A stretch of 64,000 bases of DNA from assembly GCA_965200005.1 (NCBI GenBank), contig OZ241331.1, positions 3,162,001-3,226,000 on the forward strand, given 5' to 3'. A program made the translations under genes and the position numbers. The notes beneath the pieces are model-generated. The model was not told where the DNA came from. It did not search any database and saw only the letters and a list, made by a program, of their open reading frames with translations. Below, piece after piece: positions 52,107 through 60,278 of the stretch; position 1 is the stretch's first letter; every line of letters starts with the position of its first letter. The stretch comes from Aldehydirespirator sp965200005. Its GTDB lineage: Bacteria; Actinomycetota; Acidimicrobiia; Acidimicrobiales; Aldehydirespiratoraceae.

Positions 52107-53972
52107 ATGAAGCGGCCGGCGTACAGTCAGGGAGTGGCCGAGACCCCTGATCGGCTGCTCGCCGGGCTCACAACTGAGCAAAGAGACGCCGTGACGACTC
52201 GCGTCTCGCCACTTTGCATAATCGCTGGTGCCGGGTCGGGAAAGACTCGCGTGTTGACCACCAGAATCGCTTGGCAAGCCCAGCAGGGGCGCGCCGACCC
52301 TCGCCGCATGCTTGCGGTGACCTTCACCCGAGCCGCGGCTCACGAGTTACGGGATCGGGTACGTAAACACGGCCTTCGTGACGCAGTGAAGGCTGGCACG
52401 TTCCATGCGGTGGCACTCGCACAGCTCTGTCGCAACGCTGCTGATTCGTCACGACGGCCCCCGCAGATCCTCACTAACCCTCACCGTCTCATCAGCCAAC
52501 TGCGGCCTCGCACCGATCAGGCGCGCATTACGTCCTACGTAAACGAAATCAACTGGGCACGCTCGCAACTCGTAACGCCTGACGGTTACGTGCAAGCAGC
52601 GCGCGCGCACCGCCGCAACGTTCCGCAGGCTCACAGCGGAGGATTCGCAAGGCTCTACGCCGACTACGAGACGGCAAAGATCAAGCGTCGACTGCATGAC
52701 TTCAACGATGTGTTGACTGACGCTCTCGACCTGATGACCAGCGACCGCAAATACGCGTCTGCGTGGCGCTGGCTCCACCAGCACTTGCTCGTGGACGAGT
52801 TCCATGACATCAATCCACTGCAGTTCGCGCTGTTGAAGTCATGGCTCGGACCCGAGTCGACGCTGGTAGTCGTTGGCGACCCCGACCAGGCGATTTATGG
52901 CTGGAACGGAGCCGATCCTGAACTCATCAATGAAGTCCGCTCCCACTTCAGCGGCTGTGTAGTGATGCGGCTGCGAAGCAACTTCCGCTCGACACCCGAA
53001 GTGCTCTTGACAGCTGCGGCGGCTCTTGGCAAGCAGCCACAACCTGCAGTGCGGCCCGCCGGAGCGCAGACGCGCTTTACAGTTTGTGACGGCAACGAAG
53101 AGGCTGCAGTGCTGGCACGGGCAATTCGAGAACATCACCGGCCCGGTGCTTCCTGGGGTCATCAGGCGGTGCTAGCGCGCACCAACGACCACCTCGACGC
53201 ACTGGCCCTCGAGTTGCCGCGCTACAACATTGATGTACGGATGCCCACGGGAGCGACCGTTCGCGACCTGCAAGCCTCTCTAGGCGAGATGGCTGACGCA
53301 TGGCGTGACACCGACCGGCTCTCGTTTGCACTTGCTGATACCCGCCACCGCCTAGCGCCCTCCGACGATCAAGCTGGCGAGGTCACGCATCAGTCTTCCA
53401 CAAGCGGTGGCCCTGCGACGCCTAGCGCTAGAGACGTGGAGGCGCGCCTCGCCAGTGTGGATCTCGTCTTGCGGCTTGGGATGGATCACTTGGCGCTTGA
53501 TCCCACAGCCACCGTTGCGGACTTCTGGTCAGCTCTGAGGACAGGCCGGCGTGAGGTGGCTGGCGCAGACGAAACCGAGGGCGTACACATGATGACCTTC
53601 CATGCCGCTAAGGGCCTTGAGTGGCCGGTCGTGCATCTCGTCGGTATTGAGGAGGGGTTTGTGCCCATCGCTCGTGCTCGCAGTCGTGCGTCGATCGCCG
53701 AAGAACGCAGGCTGCTCTACGTCGCCATGACAAGGGCTCGGTCACACTTACATCTGCTTTGGTGCAACCGGCGCACAATCGGAGGTGAGAGCCTCGAGCG
53801 CTCACCGTCCCGTTGGATCGCAGGACTCATCGATGGCTCGAAGGGCTCACCGTTCGCGACTGCCGAGGAGCAAGGAGATCAAGGAGATACCAGCCGCTTC
53901 AAGATGCAACGAGAACTGAACCTCAAGGGCATCGCCCGGGCCCGCCAAGCGCTATCGGGCGAAGCGTTCTAG
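52107..53972 (+). CDS. UvrD/Rep-type ATP-dependent DNA helicase
   Basis: 621-residue superfamily-1A helicase. Motif I CIIAGAGSGKTRVL, Ia TFTRAAAHELRDRV, II LLVDEFHDINPLQ, III GDPDQAIYGWNGAD, IV LRSNFRSTPEVL, V MTFHAAKGLEWPVVHLVGIEEG and VI RRLLYVAMTRARSHLHL are all readable. It is shorter than UvrD (~720), with a reduced 2B region. UvrD2- or PcrA-like repair role is inferred. Starts at ATG 52107; a GTG at 52134 is possible. Confidence 0.93.
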   Translation: MKRPAYSQGVAETPDRLLAGLTTEQRDAVTTRVSPLCIIAGAGSGKTRVLTTRIAWQAQQGRADPRRMLAVTFTRAAAHELRDRVRKHGLRDAVKAGTFHAVALAQLCRNAADSSRRPPQILTNPHRLISQLRPRTDQARITSYVNEINWARSQLVTPDGYVQAARAHRRNVPQAHSGGFARLYADYETAKIKRRLHDFNDVLTDALDLMTSDRKYASAWRWLHQHLLVDEFHDINPLQFALLKSWLGPESTLVVVGDPDQAIYGWNGADPELINEVRSHFSGCVVMRLRSNFRSTPEVLLTAAAALGKQPQPAVRPAGAQTRFTVCDGNEEAAVLARAIREHHRPGASWGHQAVLARTNDHLDALALELPRYNIDVRMPTGATVRDLQASLGEMADAWRDTDRLSFALADTRHRLAPSDDQAGEVTHQSSTSGGPATPSARDVEARLASVDLVLRLGMDHLALDPTATVADFWSALRTGRREVAGADETEGVHMMTFHAAKGLEWPVVHLVGIEEGFVPIARARSRASIAEERRLLYVAMTRARSHLHLLWCNRRTIGGESLERSPSRWIAGLIDGSKGSPFATAEEQGDQGDTSRFKMQRELNLKGIARARQALSGEAF

Positions 53973-54003
53973 TAACCAGACGGAATCTGTGGCGTAGCGG
54001 GCC

Positions 54004-54786
54004 CTAGAGGTCCAAGTCCACGAAAACAGGGGCGTGATCACTTGGTGGGTCGTTTCTGGGACCTTTGCGCTCGTTGCGATCGATCAGCGCATACGTCAAT
54101 GCATCTGCGACCACGTGTGATCCCAATAGCAGATCGATGCGCATGCCCTTTCGCTTGTGAAAGTCGCCTGCGCGATAGTCCCACCAACTGAACAGGCCTG
54201 CTTCCTCGTAACGCAACCGGAATAGGTCTGACAGTCCCCAGTCCAGCACGTTCTCCAGTGCCTCACGCTCCGGAGCACTGGTATGTGTTGTATCGGTGAA
54301 GGCCATCGGGTCATAGACATCACGGTCTTCGGGTGCGACATTGAAGTCACCGCACACGATTGTCGGTGTCTGCGGATCAGCTTGGCCCTCAAGCGACGCT
54401 CTCAGCCGAGCCAGCCAACTCAACTTGTAGTGATAGTGATCGTGTCCCAGAGAGCGCCCGTTGGGCACATAGCAACACGCGATCCTCACCCCACCGCAGG
54501 TCGCCCACACGAGCCGAGCGTCACGATCGGGTTCGATCCCTTCACCAAAGCCCGCTACGCACTCTTCCAAACCGACCCGGCTGAGAATCGCTACACCGTT
54601 CCAGCGACCTTCACCATGGTGAACCGACTCATATCCGAGTGCCTGGAATTCCAACGGGCCAAAGGCGCTATCAGCCAGCTTGGTCTCTTGTAAACAAAGG
54701 ACATCGGGGGCAAACGTTTCAATCCATCGCTCAACCCGCCCACGGCGCGCCCGCAACGAATTGACATTCCAGGTGACCACTCGCAC
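54004..54786 (-). CDS. xthA: Exodeoxyribonuclease III
   Basis: 260-residue AP endonuclease/3'-exonuclease of base-excision repair. VVTWNVNSLRARRGRVERWIETFAPDVLCLQETKL opens it with the metal-binding Asn and Glu. Also present are YVPNGRSLGHDHYHYKLSWLARL, VCGDFNVAPEDRDVYDP, FSWWDYRAG and SDHAPVFVDLDL. It converges on the helicase gene. Confidence 0.96.
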   Translation of the reverse strand: MRVVTWNVNSLRARRGRVERWIETFAPDVLCLQETKLADSAFGPLEFQALGYESVHHGEGRWNGVAILSRVGLEECVAGFGEGIEPDRDARLVWATCGGVRIACCYVPNGRSLGHDHYHYKLSWLARLRASLEGQADPQTPTIVCGDFNVAPEDRDVYDPMAFTDTTHTSAPEREALENVLDWGLSDLFRLRYEEAGLFSWWDYRAGDFHKRKGMRIDLLLGSHVVADALTYALIDRNERKGPRNDPPSDHAPVFVDLDL

Positions 54787-54826
54787 GGGCTGACCCTAGT
54801 CCTGCGCCGTTCTAGTATCGGCAACG

Positions 54827-57800
54827 ATGAACAATCAACAACGCCACAACCTCGCTAATGCTCTTGGCCCAAACGCCTGGATCATCGACGAGATGCGCGA
54901 ACGGTGGCTGGAGGATCCCGAGTCGGTAGATGCCGACTGGCGAGTGGCCTTTGAGGGCTCAGACGTAATCCCCCACACCGAAGACGCTCCTGCGACGGCT
55001 GCGGCAGCTTCACTCTCAAGCGCTTCCGTTGCTACGCCGACTCAGCCGCAGCCGCAGCCGCGGCCGCGGTCGCAAACACCGGTCCCGCATCGTGGCGCAG
55101 AAACCGCGGCGCCTCCCCGGGCACCGAAGCCTCAAACTGCTGGCGCAACAAGAGCCGCCTCGCCACGTGTTGCGAAGCCGCGCGCCCGACGGGCTCCCAA
55201 CCGAACTACCACTGCCCAGGTGTCTGATCACTCCCCCACAGGTGAAGTAATCCGCGGGGTTGGTGCTCGAATCGTTGCCAACATGGAAGCAAGCCTTGGT
55301 GTGCCAACGGCAACGAGTTTCCGGGATGTACCTGCACGCCTGCTCGAGGTGAATCGGAAGATCATCAACGGATACCTGGGGCGCAAACTCGGGGGCAAGG
55401 TTTCGTTCACTCACATCATTGGTTATGCGGTCGTTCGCGCTATCGCCGACACGGTTAATGCGATGAATAACACATTCATCACCGATGCTGACGGCCTACC
55501 TCGAGTCATCCGGCCCGAACATGTGGGATTAGGGATTGCGGTTGATCTTCCCAAGCGTGACGGTGGTCGCTCTTTGATGGTGCCTTGCATTCACGATGCC
55601 GACACTCTCAGTTTCCGAGAGTTCATTGACACCTACGAAACCCAGGTCGCAAAAGTGCGGGAAGGACGGGTCACTGCTGATGACCTACGTGGCGTGACAG
55701 TCACCCTCACGAATCCCGGAACTCTTGGAACACGCCAGTCGGTGCCGCGCTTGATGTCGGGGCAAGGAACCATCGTGGGTGTTGGTGCGCTTGCATACCC
55801 GACTGAGTATGAAGCTGCAGATCCGACGGTGCTCGCTGACCTTGGTGTTAGCAAGCTTGTGACGATCACTTCCACGTATGACCATCGCGTAATCCAGGGT
55901 GCAGAGTCAGGCTTGTTCCTGCGCCAGATGCACGATTTACTTCTCGGCGCGGATGACTTTTATGTCAAGATATTCCGTTCGCTACACATCCCCTATGAGG
56001 CAGTGAAGTGGCGGCGAGACTTCAACCCGGTTGATCGTGAATCGACCATGCTTGAAAAGCAAGCGAAGGTCAACCAGTTGATCAACCAATACCGGGTGCG
56101 TGGGCATCTAATTGCAGACCTCGATCCACTGCGTGATGAAGCACCCGAGATGCATTCCGAACTTGATCCGGCCACCTATGGCCTAACAATCTGGGATCTC
56201 GATCGGCAGTTCCTAACCGGCAGTTCTACGGGCATTTATGCAACGGTTGGCGGCAATCAGCGCATGAAGCTCGGTGATCTTCTTGGGGTTTTGCGTGATG
56301 CCTACTGTCGCACCATTGGTGTCGAGTACATGCACATTCAAGAACCGGACGAGAAGCGTTGGATTCAAGAACAGATCGAAGGCTCTGACACTTCTCTAAA
56401 GCACGAAGACCAGCAACGCATTCTCACCATGCTCAACGCTGCTGAGGCACTGAGCACCTTCCTGGGAACCAAATACGTCGGGCAGAAACGATTCGGCATA
56501 GAGGGAGCCGAGTCGGTCATTCCTCTGCTGGACGCGCTGCTGACTGCGGCAGCAGATGAACCACTGGCTGAGGTGGTAATGGGCATGGCCCATCGCGGCA
56601 GGCTCAATGTTCTGGTGAATCTTGTCGGAAAGTCTTATCAGGAGTTGTTCAAAGAGTTCGAGGGCGCCATCACTGAAGATCAGATACAGGGCAGCGGAGA
56701 CGTCAAGTATCACCTTGGCCAGGTCGGTGCCTATGAGAGCCCCTCGGGTCGACACCTGCTAGTTGAGCTTGCTGCTAACCCGTCTCACCTTGAAGCAGTC
56801 GACCCTGTGGTCGTAGGCATGGCTCGAGCCCGGATGGACAACATCCCCCCTGACGGCGGCTATGGCCCTTACCCGGTCATGCCTCTGCTGGTACATGGAG
56901 ATGCGGCATTTGCCGGCCAGGGTGTTGTAGCCGAGACGTTTAACTTGAGCCTGATTAAGGGCTACCGGGTGGGAGGCACGATCCATGTAATCATCAACAA
57001 CCAACTCGGGTTTACCACAACACCTGACGCTGCACGATCAACGCAGTACTCAACAGATGTAGCCAAGATGGTTGGTGCACCGATCTTTCACGTCAATGGT
57101 GATGACCCTGAAGCTTGTGTGCGGGTAGCGCGACTGGCGTTTGCTTATCGCCAGAAGTTCAACAAAGACGCCGTTATTGACATGATTTGTTACCGGCGAC
57201 ATGGCCACAACGAAGGTGACGATCCCAGTTACACCCTGCCGGAGATGTACCGCCGCATTGATGCCAAACCCACTGTTCGGCGCCAGTACACCGACTCACT
57301 CATGGTCCGAGGTGATCTGTCTCAGGCACAAGCTGATGCCTCACTAGCCGAATACAGAGCGGAACTTCAGTCGGCACTAGACGAGACTCGTGACAACAAG
57401 CCTGGTGATCACATCCGTGCACAGCGACCACCCACTCCGATGGGTGTTCTGCCCCATGTTCGCACTGCGGTTGATTCGGTGACTGTTGACCGCATATTCC
57501 GGGCGCTAAACGCAGTTCCCGAGGGATTCACTGTGCATCCCAAGCTTGCTCGACAATTCGATCAGCGCGACAAGATGTTCCGTGACGGTGAGGTGGACTG
57601 GGGACTTGGTGAAGCCATGGCATTCGGCTCACTCCTTATGGAGGGAACTTCGGTTCGGCTTAGCGGCCAAGACAGCCGTCGAGGAACGTTCTCCCACCGT
57701 CACTCTGTGCTAGTGGATTACCTTACAAATGAGCAATACACGCCTCTCGCGTCGCTTTGTACTCAAGATAGCGTTCTCTGGATTTATGACTCGTTGCTCT

Positions 57801-58630
57801 CGGAATATGCAGTTCTCGGTTTCGAGTACGGATACTCCGTGGCGAAACCAGAAGCCTTGGTTATGTGGGAAGCGCAGTTTGGAGACTTCGCTAACGGTGC
57901 TCAGATCATCATCGACCAGTTTGTTGTGGCTGCTGAAGACAAATGGCAGCAGAGATGTGGCATTGTGATGCTGTTGCCCCATGGTATGGAGGGCCAAGGT
58001 CCTGAACACTCCTCGGCTCGCATCGAGCGATTCATGACACTTGCAGCCGAAGACAACATGCATGTTTGCCAACCCACGACTGCCTCACAGTATTTCCATC
58101 TGCTACGCCGCCAGATGATTCATCAAGTGCGTAAACCGCTAGTGGTATTTACCCCCAAGTCGCTGTTGCGCCGTCGATCTGCTCGATCAAGAGTAACTGA
58201 GTTGATGTCGGGCACATTCGAGGAGATTCTCGGAGACACCGCCGTAGTAGCAGGAACCGTTGATCCTGAGACCGTGAAGCGAGTCATCTTGTGCAGTGGG
58301 AAAGTTGCATACGACGCCGCTGAGTTGCGAGATGCCCATGGCGCGCCGGTGGCAATTTGCCGGGTGGAACAGTTGTTCCCCTGGCCATATTCGGCTCTCG
58401 ATCACGAACTGAGGCGCTACCGGAACGCCAAGGAACTCGTCTGGCTTCAAGAAGAACCGGAGAATATGGGTGCCTGGGACGGTGTCAAGGGTCGGATGTT
58501 TGAGGCACACGAGTCGACACATCAGATACGGCGGGTTAGCCGGCCCGAGTCGGGCAGTCCTGCGGGAGGGAGTCCACGCGTGCACGCCCAGGAGCAACAG
58601 GACTTGCTAGAAGCCGCAGTCTTGCAATAG
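54827..58630 (+). CDS. kgd: Multifunctional 2-oxoglutarate decarboxylase/dehydrogenase Kgd (E2o-E1o fusion)
   Basis: 1267-residue actinobacterial enzyme that decarboxylates 2-oxoglutarate in the TCA cycle. Residues 1-45 are the short N-terminal helix (NQQRHNLANALGPNAWIIDEM). Residues ~50-125 are a Pro/Ala/Arg-rich linker. Residues ~135-370 are an E2-like acyltransferase core with the active-site His353 in YDHRVIQGAESG and no lipoyl domain. Residues ~410-1267 are the thiamine-dependent E1: RVRGHLIADLDPL, GMAHRGRLNVLVN, HVNGDDPEACVRVARLAF, RRHGHNEGDDPSYT, LPHGMEGQGPEHSSARIERF. Same architecture as mycobacterial KGD. It diverges from xthA with a 40-base gap. Confidence 0.97.
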   Translation: MNNQQRHNLANALGPNAWIIDEMRERWLEDPESVDADWRVAFEGSDVIPHTEDAPATAAAASLSSASVATPTQPQPQPRPRSQTPVPHRGAETAAPPRAPKPQTAGATRAASPRVAKPRARRAPNRTTTAQVSDHSPTGEVIRGVGARIVANMEASLGVPTATSFRDVPARLLEVNRKIINGYLGRKLGGKVSFTHIIGYAVVRAIADTVNAMNNTFITDADGLPRVIRPEHVGLGIAVDLPKRDGGRSLMVPCIHDADTLSFREFIDTYETQVAKVREGRVTADDLRGVTVTLTNPGTLGTRQSVPRLMSGQGTIVGVGALAYPTEYEAADPTVLADLGVSKLVTITSTYDHRVIQGAESGLFLRQMHDLLLGADDFYVKIFRSLHIPYEAVKWRRDFNPVDRESTMLEKQAKVNQLINQYRVRGHLIADLDPLRDEAPEMHSELDPATYGLTIWDLDRQFLTGSSTGIYATVGGNQRMKLGDLLGVLRDAYCRTIGVEYMHIQEPDEKRWIQEQIEGSDTSLKHEDQQRILTMLNAAEALSTFLGTKYVGQKRFGIEGAESVIPLLDALLTAAADEPLAEVVMGMAHRGRLNVLVNLVGKSYQELFKEFEGAITEDQIQGSGDVKYHLGQVGAYESPSGRHLLVELAANPSHLEAVDPVVVGMARARMDNIPPDGGYGPYPVMPLLVHGDAAFAGQGVVAETFNLSLIKGYRVGGTIHVIINNQLGFTTTPDAARSTQYSTDVAKMVGAPIFHVNGDDPEACVRVARLAFAYRQKFNKDAVIDMICYRRHGHNEGDDPSYTLPEMYRRIDAKPTVRRQYTDSLMVRGDLSQAQADASLAEYRAELQSALDETRDNKPGDHIRAQRPPTPMGVLPHVRTAVDSVTVDRIFRALNAVPEGFTVHPKLARQFDQRDKMFRDGEVDWGLGEAMAFGSLLMEGTSVRLSGQDSRRGTFSHRHSVLVDYLTNEQYTPLASLCTQDSVLWIYDSLLSEYAVLGFEYGYSVAKPEALVMWEAQFGDFANGAQIIIDQFVVAAEDKWQQRCGIVMLLPHGMEGQGPEHSSARIERFMTLAAEDNMHVCQPTTASQYFHLLRRQMIHQVRKPLVVFTPKSLLRRRSARSRVTELMSGTFEEILGDTAVVAGTVDPETVKRVILCSGKVAYDAAELRDAHGAPVAICRVEQLFPWPYSALDHELRRYRNAKELVWLQEEPENMGAWDGVKGRMFEAHESTHQIRRVSRPESGSPAGGSPRVHAQEQQDLLEAAVLQ

Positions 58631-58661
58631 CGGCAATCTGGCTAGGCACAGTCAATCCTTG

Positions 58662-58685
58662 ATGTCAATGTCAATGTCAATGTCG
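58662..58685 (+). repeat. Hexanucleotide ATGTCA repeat at the cysQ-like start
   Basis: Four in-frame copies, ATGTCA three times then ATGTCG, from 58662 to 58685, give four consecutive Met-Ser start choices. Gain or loss of a copy would keep the frame and only change the leader length. Confidence 0.9.
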
Positions 58686-59462
58686 ACTCCGACTTCATCC
58701 TCAGATTCAGAATCAGTTCTCGCATGCGAGTCTGACCATCTGCTTGCTAGCGATTTGGCAACGCGGGCTGGTCAGTTGCTCGTGAGTCTTCGGCAGCAAC
58801 TCAACGCCGAGCACGCACCGGCGGCTGTGATCAAGGCCGAAGGCGACGCCGCAGCCGAGAAGTTCATCGCTCAAGAACTCGTCGCCGCACGGCCTGATGA
58901 TGGCGTCCTGTCTGAAGAAGCCATCGACGATCGCCGGCGCCTCAGCTTCGAACGTGTCTGGGTCATTGACCCCCTCGATGGCACCCGCGAATTCTCCGAA
59001 GCCGGCCGCACCGATTGGGCAGTGCATGTAGCTCTGGCCATCAACGGACGGCCCTGTGTCGGCGCCGTTGCGCTACCTGCTGCAGCGCAAACTTTCACGA
59101 CCGCCGAGCCCACGCAGCTCCTGTCCATGTCTTCGGATCGCCTGCGGATCGTGGTGTCTCGCTCGCGTCCACCAGAACAAGCACGGTCAGTGGCACACGC
59201 CCTGGACGCCGAGTTGGTGCCGTTAGGTTCCGCTGGGGCGAAGACCATGGCAGTCGTGCGGGGGGATGCCGAGGTGTACCTGCACTCGGGCGGCCAATAC
59301 GAATGGGACTCCTGTGCGCCCGTCGCGGTTGCTCTCGCTTCGGGGTTTGCGGCAAGCCGCCTTGACGGTCGAGACCTGCTCTACAACCAACCCAACCCCT
59401 ACCTACCTGACCTCGTCGTTTGCCGCCCCGAGCTGCACGCCTCCGTGCTCGCGGCGCTCTAG
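58662..59462 (+). CDS. CysQ/inositol-monophosphatase-family phosphatase
   Basis: About 266 residues. Metal-dependent, lithium-sensitive phosphatase fold: EGDAAAEKFIAQELV, EEAIDD, VIDPLDGTREFSEAGRTDWAVHVALA (main signature) and YEWDSCAPVAVALASGF (second signature). Closest by motif to CysQ, which hydrolyses 3'-phosphoadenosine-5'-phosphate in sulfur assimilation; inositol-phosphatase activity cannot be excluded. The first of four repeated in-frame ATGs is taken as the start. It follows kgd by 31 bases. Confidence 0.88.
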   Translation: MSMSMSMSTPTSSSDSESVLACESDHLLASDLATRAGQLLVSLRQQLNAEHAPAAVIKAEGDAAAEKFIAQELVAARPDDGVLSEEAIDDRRRLSFERVWVIDPLDGTREFSEAGRTDWAVHVALAINGRPCVGAVALPAAAQTFTTAEPTQLLSMSSDRLRIVVSRSRPPEQARSVAHALDAELVPLGSAGAKTMAVVRGDAEVYLHSGGQYEWDSCAPVAVALASGFAASRLDGRDLLYNQPNPYLPDLVVCRPELHASVLAAL

Positions 59463-59484
59463 AGCGGGCGGCCATCATGGGGTT

Positions 59485-60153
59485 ATGCGACTCGTAATCG
59501 CGCGCTGCACGGTCGACTACACAGGTCGCGTCCGAGCACATCTGCCCTCAGCGGTTCGCCTGATCATGGTTAAGGCCGACGGGTGCGTCGCAGTTCACGC
59601 CGACGGCGGTGCCTACAAGCCGCTCAACTGGATGAATGCCCCGAACCGCCTAGTAATCGACGAAGCGAGGAGCACCTGGCGAGTCACCGCACCCGGCCGT
59701 AAGGACAGCCTCAACATCTTCATCGAAGAAGTCCTCCACGACTACACACACGAACTCGGAGACGATCCTGGCCTGCAGAAGGATGGTGTCGAGTCACAGA
59801 TGCAGAAGCTGCTTGCCGAAAATCCCGAGAGCATCGCCGACGGGCTGCGGTTGGTGAGGCGTGAGCACCCCACGGCGATCGGCCCGGTCGACTTGCTGTG
59901 CCGGGACTCGGCAGGCAGGACTGTTGCCGTGGAGGTGAAGCGCAAGGGCGAGATTGATGCCGTCGAGCAGTTGACCCGCTATCTCAAGTACCTGAACTCC
60001 GATCCGATGCTGGCACCTGCCCGTGGCGTTCTGGTTGCGAGCTCGATCAAGCGTCAAGCGAAGGTGCTGGCATTGGATCGCAGCATTGAGTGTGTTGAGG
60101 TTGATTACGACGAACTCAAGGGGATCGAGTCACGCGAGTTACGACTGTTCTAG
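59485..60153 (+). CDS. nucS: Mismatch-specific endonuclease NucS (EndoMS)
   Basis: 222-residue nuclease that cuts both strands at G-T, G-G and T-T mismatches; it underlies the non-canonical mismatch repair of actinobacteria and archaea. The N-terminal DNA-binding part is RLVIARCTVDYTGRVRAHLPSAVRLIMVKADGCVAVHADGGAYKPLNWM. The C-terminal nuclease has the PD-(D/E)XK site GPVDLLCRDSAGRTVAVEVKRKGEIDAVEQLTRYL. The ATG at 59485 matches the family N-terminus; the frame is open upstream only into cysQ. It overlaps nothing and follows after 22 bases. Confidence 0.95.
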   Translation: MRLVIARCTVDYTGRVRAHLPSAVRLIMVKADGCVAVHADGGAYKPLNWMNAPNRLVIDEARSTWRVTAPGRKDSLNIFIEEVLHDYTHELGDDPGLQKDGVESQMQKLLAENPESIADGLRLVRREHPTAIGPVDLLCRDSAGRTVAVEVKRKGEIDAVEQLTRYLKYLNSDPMLAPARGVLVASSIKRQAKVLALDRSIECVEVDYDELKGIESRELRLF

Positions 60154-60161
60154 ACGTCGGA

Positions 60162-60188
60162 GCATGACGAGAACATGAAGAACATGAC
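60162..60188. repeat. 9-bp imperfect tandem repeat after nucS
   Basis: GCATGACGA, GAACATGAA and GAACATGAC run in tandem (60162-60188), eight bases past the nucS stop, in the 125-base gap before the VanW gene. Imperfect and short; listed because similar repeats recur at other gene ends here. Confidence 0.5.
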
Positions 60189-60278
60189 GAAACGGGACGC
60201 CTCTAGCTTCCTGATGTGACAGTCGCTCGCTCGGGGTCATGTGACTAACCAATCAAGGGTGACGGGTACCCTCACCTA

